NCBI GenBank assembly: GCA_016124945.1
Contig: WGMT01000030.1
Coordinates: forward strand, 1-64,000
Length of the DNA: 64,000 nucleotides
Direction: 5' to 3'
Origin: a bacterium
GTDB lineage: Bacteria > Chloroflexota > Anaerolineae > Caldilineales > Caldilineaceae
In this document: positions 7,917 to 17,436 of the stretch, piece after piece
How positions within the stretch are numbered: the stretch's first letter is position 1
Layout: the number at the start of each line of letters is the position of its first letter
Notes under the pieces: generated by a model
Databases searched by the model: none
Seen by the model: only the letters and a program-made list of their open reading frames with translations
Told to the model about the DNA's origin: nothing
Translations under genes and position numbers: made by a program

Positions 7917-10697
7917 ATGGCGACCCTTTTGTTGGTGGATGGACATTCTCAAGCATATCGGGCTTATTTCGGCGTGAAAGCGCCTTTGATGACGCGTACA
8001 GGTGAGTTGACCACCGCTGTGTACGGTTTCACGCGCAAGCTCCTCAGCCTGCTGCGCGAGTACAAGCCCGAATATGTGGCTGTTGCCTTCGACAAAGGGG
8101 ACACCTGGCGGCATGCCGACTTCCCCGAATACAAAGCGACACGCGACCAGATGCCCGACGACCTGCGCAGCCAGATCACCCGCATCGAAGAAGTATTGGG
8201 CGCGTTCAATATTCCCATCGTCACCGCCACCAACTACGAGGCCGACGATGTGCTGGGCACATTGGCTCGCAAAGCCGCCGCCGAAGGTGTGGATGTGCTG
8301 ATCCTCACCGGGGATCGCGATATGTTTCAGTTGATCGACGAACGCGTCAAGATCCTCTACACGCGTGGTGGCCCCAGCCCCAGCACCGACGTCTACGGCC
8401 CTGCCGAACTGCGCGAACGCTACGACGGCCTCACCCCGGCTCAATTCATCGACATGAAGGCATTGGTGGGCGATACGTCGGACAATATCCCCGGCGTGGC
8501 AGGCGTGGGCGAAAAGACAGCCATTAAGTTTCTGCAAAGTTACGGCGATCTCGATGGCCTTTACGCCCACATCGACGAAGTCCGCGGCCCTAAGACGCAG
8601 GAAAGCCTGCGTGAGGCCCAGGAGCAGATCCGCCGCAACCGCAAACTGGTGGAAATCGTCACCGATCTTGAACTGGCTTTCGACGCTGATACGTTCCGGC
8701 TGAGCGATTATAACGTTGAGGCCATCCGCGAGATCTTCGAAGCGTTGGAATTCCGCACCATGTTGCGTGAGATCAACCTGGTCGACGTGCCCGACAACAC
8801 CGACGACGGCCAACTTGCGCTCTTCGCCGATCCTGACGCCGGCCCAACGCCCACAGTTGACAATCATCCCTACCGCTGTGTCAAGACCAGCGCCGAGTTG
8901 GCCGAAGTGGTTGCGTTGCTCAAAACCGCCGAGATCGTCTCCTTCGACGTAGAAACCACGGCCAAAGACCCGATGCAGGCCGCCCTCGTCGGCTTCGGCG
9001 TGGCCTGGGACAAGGCCGGCGGCGCATACATCCCTGTCGGCCATGCCCAGGGTGACCAGTTGCCTTGGGACGAAGTACGTGCCGCCCTGCAACCCATCTT
9101 CGCCGACGCCGGCGTGCCCAAGGTGGCACACAACATCAAATACGATACCATCGTTTGCCGACGACATGGGCTGGAAGTGGCCGGTCCGCTGCACGACACG
9201 ATGACGCTGGCCTTTTTGATCGACCCGGCCAGCCGCGTTCTCGATCTCAAAGGATTGGCCGGGCGCGAACTCAACTGGCAGATGACCGAGATTTCGTCGC
9301 TCATCGGCAGTGGGCGCAAGCAGATCACCATCGATCAAGTCGCCATCGAACAGGTGACAGCCTACTGCGGCGCAGACGTAGACGCCACAATCCATCTGTG
9401 GCATCTGCTCAAGCCACGCGTCGAAGCTGAAGGCATGTGGGATCTCTACGAGCAGATCGAACTGCCGCTGGTGCCCGTCCTCATCGACATGGAAATGGCT
9501 GGCATCACCCTGGACACCGCCTTTCTGGCGCAAATGTCCACCGAACTTGTCAACCGGCTGGCCGAGATCGAAAAGCAGCTCTTTCAGATCGTGGGCCACG
9601 AATTCAACCTGCGCAGCACACAGCAGTTGAGCGACGTCCTCTTTAACGAGATGGGCTTCCCCACCGGCGGCATGAAGAAGACCCAGAGCGGCTTCTACAG
9701 CACTGCCGTTGCGGAACTCGAAAAACTAGCCGGCCAGCAACTCAGCGCCGACCAACGCTCCTTGATCGACCTGATCTTCGAGCAGCGCCAGTTGGAAAAG
9801 CTGCGCGGCACCTATGTCGATGCCCTGCCGCTCTTGGTCAACCCTGAAACAGGACGGCTGCACACCAGCTTCAACCAGACGGGCGCGGCCACTGGACGCC
9901 TGAGCAGCAGCGATCCCAACTTGCAGAACATCCCCATCCGCACTGAGATTGGACGGGAGATCCGCAAGGGCTTTGTGGCCCCACCCGGTTGGGCGCTCAT
10001 CGCCGCCGACTACAGCCAGGTGGAATTGCGCATCCTGGCCCACGTCACCGAGGAGCCGGGGCTGCTTGAGGCTTTTCGTGCCGGGTTGGACATTCACGCC
10101 GCCACTGCCGCTCGCCTTTTCGGTGTGGATCTGGACAATGTGGATCGCAACCAACGCGCCCTGGCGAAGATGATCAACTTTGCCACGATCTACGGCGTCA
10201 GCGCCTACGGCCTTAGTAGTCGCACTGAAATGGATCCCAGAGAGGCGCAACGTTTCTTGGATCAATACTTTGCCACCTACCCACGGGTGCAGCGTTACAT
10301 CACCGAAACCCTAATTTCGGTAAAAGAAAAGGGGTACGTCGAGACGCTGCTTGGGCGTAAGCGCTACTTCCCCGAACTGCTCGAAGGGGCCAACGTGCGC
10401 TTCATGCAGCGCCATGGATTTGAGCGCGCCGCCATCAACGCCCCAATCCAGGGCACCGCGGCAGACATCATCAAGATCGCCATGTCCCACCTCCATGCAC
10501 GCTTAAGGCGTGAAGGTTTTCAGGCGCGTATGTTGCTGCAGGTGCACGATGAGTTGGTCCTTGAGGCCCCTGCAGCGGAAATCAAAGAGGTTGTGCGTCT
10601 GGTAACTGAGGAGATGGAGACGGCCTACACAATGCAAGCGCCGCTCCGCGTCGACGTTGAAACGGGTCCAAACTGGTACGACATGGAAGAGGTTTAA
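7917..10697 (+). CDS. polA: DNA polymerase I
   Basis: A 926-residue, three-domain family A polymerase that fills gaps and removes RNA primers. Residues ~1-290 are the 5'-3' exonuclease (LLLVDGHSQAYRAYF, then ALVGDTSDNIPGV). Residues ~325-505 are the 3'-5' proofreading domain with its catalytic acids intact: FDVETT (~342), AHNIKYD (~403) and YCGADVDAT (~482). The C-terminal polymerase domain has motif A DYSQVELRILAH (~697), motif B with KMINFATIYG (~750) and motif C QVHDELVLE (~875). ATG 7917, preceded by GGGGATAGG, is preferred over an in-frame TTG at 7902. It is followed by argS after only 6 bp, so the two are probably one transcript. Confidence 0.97.
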   Translation: MATLLLVDGHSQAYRAYFGVKAPLMTRTGELTTAVYGFTRKLLSLLREYKPEYVAVAFDKGDTWRHADFPEYKATRDQMPDDLRSQITRIEEVLGAFNIPIVTATNYEADDVLGTLARKAAAEGVDVLILTGDRDMFQLIDERVKILYTRGGPSPSTDVYGPAELRERYDGLTPAQFIDMKALVGDTSDNIPGVAGVGEKTAIKFLQSYGDLDGLYAHIDEVRGPKTQESLREAQEQIRRNRKLVEIVTDLELAFDADTFRLSDYNVEAIREIFEALEFRTMLREINLVDVPDNTDDGQLALFADPDAGPTPTVDNHPYRCVKTSAELAEVVALLKTAEIVSFDVETTAKDPMQAALVGFGVAWDKAGGAYIPVGHAQGDQLPWDEVRAALQPIFADAGVPKVAHNIKYDTIVCRRHGLEVAGPLHDTMTLAFLIDPASRVLDLKGLAGRELNWQMTEISSLIGSGRKQITIDQVAIEQVTAYCGADVDATIHLWHLLKPRVEAEGMWDLYEQIELPLVPVLIDMEMAGITLDTAFLAQMSTELVNRLAEIEKQLFQIVGHEFNLRSTQQLSDVLFNEMGFPTGGMKKTQSGFYSTAVAELEKLAGQQLSADQRSLIDLIFEQRQLEKLRGTYVDALPLLVNPETGRLHTSFNQTGAATGRLSSSDPNLQNIPIRTEIGREIRKGFVAPPGWALIAADYSQVELRILAHVTEEPGLLEAFRAGLDIHAATAARLFGVDLDNVDRNQRALAKMINFATIYGVSAYGLSSRTEMDPREAQRFLDQYFATYPRVQRYITETLISVKEKGYVETLLGRKRYFPELLEGANVRFMQRHGFERAAINAPIQGTAADIIKIAMSHLHARLRREGFQARMLLQVHDELVLEAPAAEIKEVVRLVTEEMETAYTMQAPLRVDVETGPNWYDMEEV

Positions 10698-10703
10698 CGC
10701 GCT

Positions 10704-12407
10704 ATGCTACGCGATCAAGTACAGGCAACCGTCGCCGAAGCCATTCAGGCCGCGGCGGATGCCGGTGAACTGCCTGCAATTATAATGCCCGCCGTTGAGA
10801 TCATGCGGCCCAATCGCCCTGAGCATGGCGATTTCAGCACCAACATTGCCCTGGTGCTGGCTGCCGCCGTCAAAAAAGAGACCGGCGAAAAGAGCAACCC
10901 ACGCCAGATCGCCCAGACCATCGCTGATCGCATGCCCAAAAACGGCATGATCGGCGCCGTGGAACTGGCCGGCCCCGGCTTCATCAACCTGCGTCTCTCG
11001 CAAGCGTGGCTGCAACAGCAAGTGCGCGCCATCGTCGACGCCGGAGACAACTTCGCCGCCCTCGATCTTGGCCATGGGCAACGCTGGCAGGTGGAATTTG
11101 TGAGCGCCAACCCCACGGGTCCGCTCCACTTTGGCGGCGCCCGTAACGCTGTGCTGGGCGACGCACTCTCTAACGTCCTCGAAGCGGCGGGCTATACTGT
11201 CGAGCGCGAGTACTACGTCAACGACGCGGGGACGCAAATGCAGCTCTTCGTTGACACGCTTTACGCCCGCTATTTGCAGCACTTCGGCCATGAAGCCGAG
11301 ATCCCTGAAGGCGGCTACAAAGGCGATTACATGGTCGAATATGCCAACCGTCTAGTTGCCAAGGTGGGCGACAGCCTGCTGAAGATGGACCGCGCTGCTG
11401 CCCTCGCCGCCATCCGCCCCGAAGGACGCGCCATCGTGCTGGCCGATCTGCAGGACGAACTCGCCCTGATCGGGGTGCGCTTCGACGAGTGGTTTAGCGA
11501 GCAGAGCCTCTACGACAGCGGCCAGGTTGAGGACGTCCTCACCATGCTGCGCGACAAGGGCGAGATCGCTGCCAAAGACGGCGCACAGTGGTTCCTGGCC
11601 AGCAACTACCCTAAAAATGACAAGGACGAAGTTGTGATCCGCTCCACTGGCGCGCCCACCTACTTCGCCAGCGACATTGCCTACCACTACAACAAGTTCA
11701 TTCGCCGCGACTTCGATAAGGTCATCAACGTGTGGGCCGTCGACCATCAAGGACACGTCTCCCGTATGCACGCCGTTATGGCCTCTTTGGGGCTTGACCC
11801 CGAACGCCTCGTGATCTTGCTCTACAATCTGGTCAAGCTCATGCGCGACGGCCAGGAAGTGAAAATGAGCAAACGATCCGGCGATTTTCTGACCCTGCGC
11901 GAAGTGGTGGAAGAGGTTGGCCGCGACGCTGTGCGCTTTATGCTCCTCACACGAGGACCTGAAAGCAGCATCGATTTTGACTTGAATCTGGCTGTGGCGC
12001 AGACTAATGACAACCCTGTATTTTACGTACAGTACGGACACGCCCGCATCTGTTCCATCATCGAAAAGGCAGAAAAAGAAGGGTTGCTGCCCAACGACGG
12101 CATCACCGCCGTAGACGATGCTGTACTCTCGTTGCTTGAGCATCCGGCGGAACTCGACCTAGTCCGCAAGATGCTAGAGTTGGAAGAACAGATCGAAATT
12201 GCTGTAGACAAACTATCGCCTCATAACCTGACCCATTACGGCATGGAACTGGCGCGTGTCTTCACCATGTTCTACCGCGACTGTCACGTTGTGGATGCCG
12301 GCAACATTGAATTGAGCCGCGCCCGCCTCTTGCTGTCCCTGGCCGCTCGCACGGCGTTGGCGCGGGTGTTGGGGTTGTTGGGTGTTGCAACGCCGCAGAG
12401 TATGTAA
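10704..12407 (+). CDS. argS: Arginyl-tRNA synthetase
   Basis: A class I aminoacyl-tRNA synthetase of 567 residues that charges tRNA-Arg. The N-terminal domain is followed by the HIGH-like motif in ANPTGPLHFGGARNAVLGD (~residue 140) and the KMSKR loop VKMSKRSGDFLTL (~residue 387). The C-terminal DALR anticodon-binding domain ends in ALARVLGLLGV. The length is normal for the family. It is tightly coupled behind polA. The stop codon is followed within 3 nt by a heptad repeat array. Confidence 0.97.
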   Translation: MLRDQVQATVAEAIQAAADAGELPAIIMPAVEIMRPNRPEHGDFSTNIALVLAAAVKKETGEKSNPRQIAQTIADRMPKNGMIGAVELAGPGFINLRLSQAWLQQQVRAIVDAGDNFAALDLGHGQRWQVEFVSANPTGPLHFGGARNAVLGDALSNVLEAAGYTVEREYYVNDAGTQMQLFVDTLYARYLQHFGHEAEIPEGGYKGDYMVEYANRLVAKVGDSLLKMDRAAALAAIRPEGRAIVLADLQDELALIGVRFDEWFSEQSLYDSGQVEDVLTMLRDKGEIAAKDGAQWFLASNYPKNDKDEVVIRSTGAPTYFASDIAYHYNKFIRRDFDKVINVWAVDHQGHVSRMHAVMASLGLDPERLVILLYNLVKLMRDGQEVKMSKRSGDFLTLREVVEEVGRDAVRFMLLTRGPESSIDFDLNLAVAQTNDNPVFYVQYGHARICSIIEKAEKEGLLPNDGITAVDDAVLSLLEHPAELDLVRKMLELEEQIEIAVDKLSPHNLTHYGMELARVFTMFYRDCHVVDAGNIELSRARLLLSLAARTALARVLGLLGVATPQSM

Positions 12408-12409
12408 AC

Positions 12410-12525
12410 GTGATTCGTAATTCGTGATGCGTAATCTGTAGACACGAATCACGAATCACGAATCACGAATCACGAATCACGAATCACGAATCACGAATCA
12501 CGAATCACGAATCACGAATCACGAA
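12410..12525. repeat. Heptad array: eleven perfect copies of ACGAATC
   Basis: The left part, 12410-12437, reads GTGATTC, GTAATTC, GTGATGC, GTAATCT. The right part is eleven exact tandem copies of ACGAATC (12444-12520) plus a partial unit. GATTCGT is the reverse complement of ACGAATC, so the two parts can pair. It fills the space between argS and serA. Confidence 0.95.
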
Positions 12526-12535
12526 CAAGGCTCCT

Positions 12536-14134
12536 ATGACCGAAACGTACAAAGTACTCGTCAGCGACCAACTTTCCGACGCGGGGCTGGCGCCGCTGCA
12601 AAATGCCGACGGCATCGACGTGGTGGTAAAGACCGATCTCACGCCGGAACAGTTGATCGCCGAAATCCCCCAATACCACGCCCTTCTCGTGCGTAGCAGC
12701 ACCCAGGTGACCAAAGATGTATTGGTCGCGGGCAAACGGCTGCTGGTGGTGGCCCGCGCCGGCGTCGGTGTGGACAACATCGACCTTGCTGCCGCCACAC
12801 AGGCCGGCGTGATTGTGGTCAACGCGCCGACAGGCAATGTGGTGGCCGCGGCAGAACACACCGTGGCCATGCTTATGGCACTGGCGCGCAACATCCCACA
12901 GGCCGACAGCCATGTGCGCCAGGGACAGTGGAAACGCAGCCGCTTCATGGGTGTCGAAGTGCGCGACAAAGTGTTGGGAACGGTGGGGCTAGGCCGTGTC
13001 GCCCAAGAAGTGGTGGAACGCGCCAAAGGATTGGGTATGCGTGTCATCGCCCACGATCCCTACGTCACCGCCGACTATGCGGCGCAGCGTGGTGTGACCA
13101 TGATGAGCGTTGACGATCTACTGGCACAGGCCGATTTCATCACCTTCCACGTACCGTTGAACGAAACCACACGCCACATGATTTCCAGCGACCAATTCGC
13201 GCAGATGAAACCAGGTGTGCGTATTTTGAACGTCGCCCGTGGCGGCGTCATCGATGAGGATGCGCTGGCTGCCGCCATTACGTCCGGCCATGTTGCCGGC
13301 GCAGCGCTGGACGTCTTTGAAGAGGAGCCACTCGGACGCGAAAGCCCCCTGCGTAAGCTGTCTCAGGTGGTCCTCACGCCACACCTGGGGGGAAGCACCG
13401 TCGAAGCACAGGAAAAGGTCGCCGTGGACGTGGCGTTGCAGGTGCTCGACGTCCTCGAAGGACGGCCCGCCCGCTACGCCGTCAACGCACCGATTTTGCC
13501 GCCCAAAGCGCTTGATTTTCTGATTCCCTACATCGACCTGGCGGAACGCATGGGCCGCTTCCTTCGTCAGATGAACACGCAAGGCATCGACCGCCTCGAA
13601 GTGACAGCCCATGGATCTCTGGCCGATCACAATATCGACTACATCGTCGCCGCAGGCATCAAAGGCGTCCTGGCCAACGTCGTCGAAGATCGGGTCAACA
13701 TGATCAACGCCCGGCTGCTGGCCGAACGACGCGGTATGGAAGTGATGGAACGCAAGATCCACCATCATCAACACGATCACTATGACAATATGCTTACCTT
13801 GCGCGCCACCAGTGGCGAGGAACAGCGCACCGTGCGCGGGGCCATCTTCAACGGGGTGCCAAACCTGGTTGCCATAGACGATCTCTGGGTGGAATTCCCC
13901 GCCGAAGGACATTTGTTGCTCACGTCCCATCGCGATCGGCCGGGCATTATCGGTCGCGTAGGCACTTTGCTGGGCCAGTCCGATGTGAATATCAGTTTCA
14001 TGCACGTGGGTCGCCAGGGGCCGCGCGGCCAATCCATCATGGTGCTTGGCACCGACGAACCAATTCCTACCACTGTGGAAGATGTGCTGTCCGAGATCGA
14101 CGATATTCGTTGGATTCGAGCTGTCTATCTTTAA
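12536..14134 (+). CDS. serA: D-3-phosphoglycerate dehydrogenase
   Basis: A 532-residue long-form PGDH catalysing the first step of serine synthesis, 3-phosphoglycerate to 3-phosphohydroxypyruvate with NAD. The NAD-binding fold shows GTVGLGRVAQEV (~residue 150). The catalytic set shows in VARGGVIDEDAL and the His in LTPHLGGST (~281). Residues ~315-450 match the intervening allosteric domain of the long form, and residues ~455-532 an ACT domain (HRDRPGIIGRVGTLLGQ), so serine feedback control is likely. The start has a short AAGG ribosome site. It is separated from argS only by the repeat array. Confidence 0.96.
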   Translation: MTETYKVLVSDQLSDAGLAPLQNADGIDVVVKTDLTPEQLIAEIPQYHALLVRSSTQVTKDVLVAGKRLLVVARAGVGVDNIDLAAATQAGVIVVNAPTGNVVAAAEHTVAMLMALARNIPQADSHVRQGQWKRSRFMGVEVRDKVLGTVGLGRVAQEVVERAKGLGMRVIAHDPYVTADYAAQRGVTMMSVDDLLAQADFITFHVPLNETTRHMISSDQFAQMKPGVRILNVARGGVIDEDALAAAITSGHVAGAALDVFEEEPLGRESPLRKLSQVVLTPHLGGSTVEAQEKVAVDVALQVLDVLEGRPARYAVNAPILPPKALDFLIPYIDLAERMGRFLRQMNTQGIDRLEVTAHGSLADHNIDYIVAAGIKGVLANVVEDRVNMINARLLAERRGMEVMERKIHHHQHDHYDNMLTLRATSGEEQRTVRGAIFNGVPNLVAIDDLWVEFPAEGHLLLTSHRDRPGIIGRVGTLLGQSDVNISFMHVGRQGPRGQSIMVLGTDEPIPTTVEDVLSEIDDIRWIRAVYL

Positions 14135-14243
14135 TCCTAGATAACTGTTCAGACGCAACGCACCGGCCAGGAAAGCGCCCGACGTTTCCATCTGATGCCA
14201 GTCGGCATGTCGCACTTGAAATAGAACAGTTACAATCCTAGAT
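14133..14243. repeat. Duplicated AATCCTAGAT with inverted AACTGTTC arms
   Basis: AATCCTAGAT occurs at 14133-14142 and again at 14234-14243. AACTGTTC (14143-14150) pairs with GAACAGTT (14224-14231). The unit spans the whole gap between serA and the SH3 lipoprotein gene. It could be a small mobile or hairpin-forming repeat; I see no terminator T-run. Confidence 0.5.
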
Positions 14244-14266
14244 TCAGGAGCCACTGACAGTACCTC

Positions 14267-15100
14267 ATGGCAAGACACAATCACCGCAGCGAGGATAACC
14301 TCGCCGCTGCCTCTGCGCAGAACCATATCGACCTGAACCGCCGCCGCAAGGTGACAGCCTCTCTTTTGGTGATGTCACTGATCTGGCTAGGGCCGATCCT
14401 GGCCTGTGGCAGTTTCCAGCCTCGGCCTACGCCCACCCCAACCCCTGCGCCGACGCAGGCGGCTGCGGCAGGCGCACAATCGGGCGCGCCCATTCCTACC
14501 GATACGCCCGTCATCATTATCGAACCCACCGCCACGCCAACGCCCGAACCGACAGCCACGTTCACGCCGACGCCGCTACCCGGCACCGTGCTGGCCGTGG
14601 GGGAACCTGCCCGGGTTGTTGCTGCCGGCGGGCTGAACATGCGCGATGCACCTGCTTCTAGCGGCACTTTGTTGCTGCAATTGGGTGTTGGGCAGCGGGT
14701 GAATGTGCTGGAAGGGCCTGTTGAAGCAGACGGCTTCACCTGGTGGCGCGTTGACGATGGACAAGGCAACATCGGCTGGGTCGCCGACGGCGATGACACG
14801 GGTGAATGGCTTGCACCCGCTTCCGGTGGTGAGGTCGTCCCGGTCAACCGCGCACCGCGCGTCGGTGACCGTGTGCGCGTCACCATGGACGCCAACCAGC
14901 AGCTCTCGATCCGCAGTACACCGGGGACGAATGCAACGGTACTCACACGAGTCAACACCGGCACGGAATTTACCGTCCTCGCCGGGCCGCAGTCGGCCAA
15001 TGGCTTCATCTGGTACCAGATCCGCTCAGACGATGGGCAGACGCAAGGCTGGGCCGCCGACGGAAACGATACGACACGCTGGTTGAGTCCGCTAGAGTAA
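14267..15100 (+). CDS. Lipoprotein with two bacterial SH3 domains
   Basis: A 277-residue exported protein. A basic N-terminus, a hydrophobic stretch (SLLVMSLIWLGPILA) and a Cys at about residue 46 form a lipoprotein signal (PILAC). A Pro/Thr/Ala-rich spacer follows (PTPTPTPAPTQ and later repeats). Two SH3b-type repeats then occur at ~residues 118-185 and ~200-275, each with the RVxxxGLNxRxxP...V...L-G pattern and WWRVDDGQGNIGWVADGD or the equivalent. Such domains bind peptidoglycan or other wall polymers, so a cell-surface role is likely. The function is otherwise unknown. A strong terminator follows the gene. Confidence 0.8.
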   Translation: MARHNHRSEDNLAAASAQNHIDLNRRRKVTASLLVMSLIWLGPILACGSFQPRPTPTPTPAPTQAAAAGAQSGAPIPTDTPVIIIEPTATPTPEPTATFTPTPLPGTVLAVGEPARVVAAGGLNMRDAPASSGTLLLQLGVGQRVNVLEGPVEADGFTWWRVDDGQGNIGWVADGDDTGEWLAPASGGEVVPVNRAPRVGDRVRVTMDANQQLSIRSTPGTNATVLTRVNTGTEFTVLAGPQSANGFIWYQIRSDDGQTQGWAADGNDTTRWLSPLE

Positions 15101-15123
15101 GAGCACGCCCCTACAATACAAAC

Positions 15124-15160
15124 AAGACGCCCGGGGAATCCCCCGGGCGTCTTCTCTTTT
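15124..15160 (+). terminator. Rho-independent terminator
   Basis: GACGCCCGGGG (15126-15136) pairs perfectly with CCCCGGGCGTC (15141-15151), followed by TTCTCTTTT. It lies between the convergent SH3 lipoprotein gene and the LysM gene. Confidence 0.85.
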
Positions 15161-15190
15161 ACCGCAACTCGAACTCGAACTCGCAATCTG

Positions 15191-17026
15191 CTACGGAATC
15201 ACCAACATCTGCCCCACATAAATGTGATTCACGTTGACGATGCCGTTGACCCGCGCCAGGTGGTGCAGATCTACGCCGTAGTGCGCCGCAATCACACTCA
15301 AGTTGTCTCCCGCTTTGACGGTGTAGTAGACCACCCCTGTCACCGGTGGCTGCGGCTTGCTGACAGGCGGATGGACAGGCGGCTGCACCGGTAGGTGGAC
15401 CGGGGGGTAGACCGGCGCAACGGCACCGCCGCAACTTGGCACCTTGAGCACCTGCCCCACAAAGATCAGGTTCGGGTTGCTGATCTGGTTGGCCGATGCC
15501 AGCGTCTGCGTGGAGATGTCATACTTCGCTGCAATGTGCGCCAGGGTGTCGCCCGGTTTCACCACATAGACACAAGTCGCCGGCGGATGTGGAGCGACCG
15601 GTGGGTGCACCGGTGGGTAGACAGGATGTGTCACCGTGGTGGTGCAATGACGCAGGCTGATGTTGTCGAGGTTGAGGTCTAGTTCGGTTTCAGGCACACC
15701 CCACTTCATCAAGCCACGGATGAAGATCGTGATCTCGTGGGAAGGGGCCACGAACTGCAACGTGGCCGTCTTCAGCGCGCCGGGATCCTCGCGCACGTAG
15801 ATCGGCCCTAGATCCAGGCCCTGCCAGTTGGTTACTGCTTGCCACACACTAGAACGTCCTGTAGTGTAACCCCAGTGCGCCTCAAAGCGGTAAGGATCGT
15901 CCCCGCCGCCGGTGCCGCGCAGCAGGCCGGTGACAGACAACTCGTAGCTTTTGCCCGGCGTCAGGCCACCGATCACCTGGTAGAGGCCGGCCACACGGTC
16001 GCGATCGCCCTGGCTGATGCCTTTGGTGTTGATCTCGATCAACTGTCCATGCCAGCCCGAGGCGACAACACGTTCCCACTGCTCGTCGTAGAAGCCATAG
16101 TTGGCCGCACCGCCGTTGGTGAATGCGCCCCAATACGAGCCAACCATGCCATTGGCCGCTTGATAGAATCCACTTTCAAAACCGCCGTTAGAAATCAGTT
16201 CATAGCCGCTGCAACTGGTTACAGACGGGGCGGTGGGGTGGACGGCAACCGGCGGCACTGCCGGATGATAAACCGGCGTTGCGATTGGGTGAATCACCGG
16301 CGTGGACGTGGGCGGGTGATAGCTGTAGACCGGCGGACCTGTCAACGCGATGGCATCGAGGTTGACGTCCAACTCCATTTCGGGCACGCCCCACTTCTTC
16401 ACCACCCGCACAAAGACGGTGACATAGTCACCGGTGGTGCCGATGCCGGTGGCAAAATGGCTGAAACTTCCCGGTTCTTCGCGCGGATAGTAGGTGTCCC
16501 AACCTACGTCCTGCCACGAGACAACCTGCCGATAGTCTTTGGCGACGCCTTGCACCCACCCCACCTCTACACGGTAGCGCCAGGGATCGCCGTCCAATTC
16601 GGTGGTACGGATCATGCCTTTGAGGCTGAAGGTGTAGTGTGCATGCGGCACAACTTTCACCGTCTGGTAGATGCCGGCCATGCGGTCGGTGTCGCCCTCA
16701 AAACGGCCGCGCGTGTTGATCTCGATCAACTGGCTGTGCGCGCCGCTGGCGATCACCGAGCCCCACTGTTCATCGTAGAAGCCGTAATTGGCGCCGCCGT
16801 CGTTGGTGAAACACCCCCACGACTGGCCCACCACACCGCAGCCCGGCGTCGAGACGAAACCGTCTTCAAAATCCCCATTGTAGAGGACATTTACATCGCC
16901 CGCACTGGTGCGTGCCGTGTTGCCCACGATTAGCAACGCAATCACTACCGCAAGGACGCTTACCGCCGTCCACGCTCGCCGCTGCCGACGTGGATGGATC
17001 GCGCGCCAAAACGCTTTTGCATTCAT
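15191..17026 (-). CDS. Secreted protein with two beta-sandwich repeats and two C-terminal LysM domains
   Basis: A 611-residue exported protein. A signal anchor lies at ~19-35. Two related ~150-residue modules follow (~48-195 and ~235-390), each starting with a G(D/G)FE-type motif ([16 protein letters not shown]) and containing NYGFYDEQW and a conserved MKWGVPE or KKWGVPE; these resemble carbohydrate-binding beta-sandwiches. Pro/His/Val-rich linkers (HPPVHPPV type) lead to two LysM motifs at ~484-530 and ~565-610 ([34 protein letters not shown]). LysM binds peptidoglycan or chitin-like glycans, so it is probably a wall-bound surface protein. ATG 17026 has AAGGAG 8 bases upstream; an upstream frame extension to 17224 lacks a signal peptide start and is rejected. 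Confidence 0.8.
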   Translation of the reverse strand: MNAKAFWRAIHPRRQRRAWTAVSVLAVVIALLIVGNTARTSAGDVNVLYNGDFEDGFVSTPGCGVVGQSWGCFTNDGGANYGFYDEQWGSVIASGAHSQLIEINTRGRFEGDTDRMAGIYQTVKVVPHAHYTFSLKGMIRTTELDGDPWRYRVEVGWVQGVAKDYRQVVSWQDVGWDTYYPREEPGSFSHFATGIGTTGDYVTVFVRVVKKWGVPEMELDVNLDAIALTGPPVYSYHPPTSTPVIHPIATPVYHPAVPPVAVHPTAPSVTSCSGYELISNGGFESGFYQAANGMVGSYWGAFTNGGAANYGFYDEQWERVVASGWHGQLIEINTKGISQGDRDRVAGLYQVIGGLTPGKSYELSVTGLLRGTGGGDDPYRFEAHWGYTTGRSSVWQAVTNWQGLDLGPIYVREDPGALKTATLQFVAPSHEITIFIRGLMKWGVPETELDLNLDNISLRHCTTTVTHPVYPPVHPPVAPHPPATCVYVVKPGDTLAHIAAKYDISTQTLASANQISNPNLIFVGQVLKVPSCGGAVAPVYPPVHLPVQPPVHPPVSKPQPPVTGVVYYTVKAGDNLSVIAAHYGVDLHHLARVNGIVNVNHIYVGQMLVIP

Positions 17027-17436
17027 CAACTTAACTCCTTGTTCATCTGATTTTATGGGTGAGAGAGAGGATGAAAGTAGAGAATCTTTCGTCCAACTGT
17101 CGGTTAAGGCGGATGGTGCTACAGGATGGTGGCATGATCCAAGAGGTAGACCGATCTGGCGTATAGGGGTTTGCGTTGGGGCGGCAGCAGCGCTGTCTTT
17201 TGGTGAAAACCCCTTCCGCCCCAACGCAAACCCCTACAGTTACACGACAGATACCTTAACGCCATCATACCATGCACTTAAGGTGGAAACAAGCACTATT
17301 TTTCGGTAAGTTGTAGGAGCTTTTGAGAGACACACTGTCTACCATGCCTTTGGAGTCGTCGCCACTGTCCCCCGCGTAAGGACGTTTTATCCTTCGGGCG
17401 CATTTGTGACGTTTTTAACGATGAGGTGGGGCGACG
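17027..17436. repeat. Intergenic region between divergent genes holding a 21-bp perfect inverted repeat
   Basis: The region separates two divergent genes. Bases 17164-17184 (TAGGGGTTTGCGTTGGGGCG plus G) pair exactly with 17216-17236 across a 31-base loop. The sequence resembles TAGGGG...CCCCTA intergenic palindromes seen elsewhere in Chloroflexota; a partial CCCCTACAATA also sits at 15105-15116. Another stretch (17237-17436) shows nothing definite apart from the AGGTGGGG ribosome site of the next gene at 17424-17431. Confidence 0.7.

Noticed and set aside
7815..9599. Long open frame of ~590 codons on the minus strand under polA
   Set aside because: It is the complement of the polA coding frame; GC-rich codon bias keeps the opposite strand open. 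No ribosome site or family motif supports it.
12444..12520. Possible CRISPR array
   Set aside because: The units are 7 bp and contiguous with no spacers, and there are no cas genes in the window.
13118..14326. 402-codon minus-strand frame under serA
   Set aside because: Antisense shadow of serA, which has complete catalytic and ACT motifs.
15839..16933. 364-codon plus-strand frame within the LysM gene region
   Set aside because: Shadow frame rich in His/Arg/Ala; the minus-strand protein has signal, repeats and LysM motifs.
17027..17224. N-terminal extension of the LysM protein
   Set aside because: It would put ~65 polar residues before the signal peptide and read through a palindrome; ATG 17026 has a clear AAGGAG.
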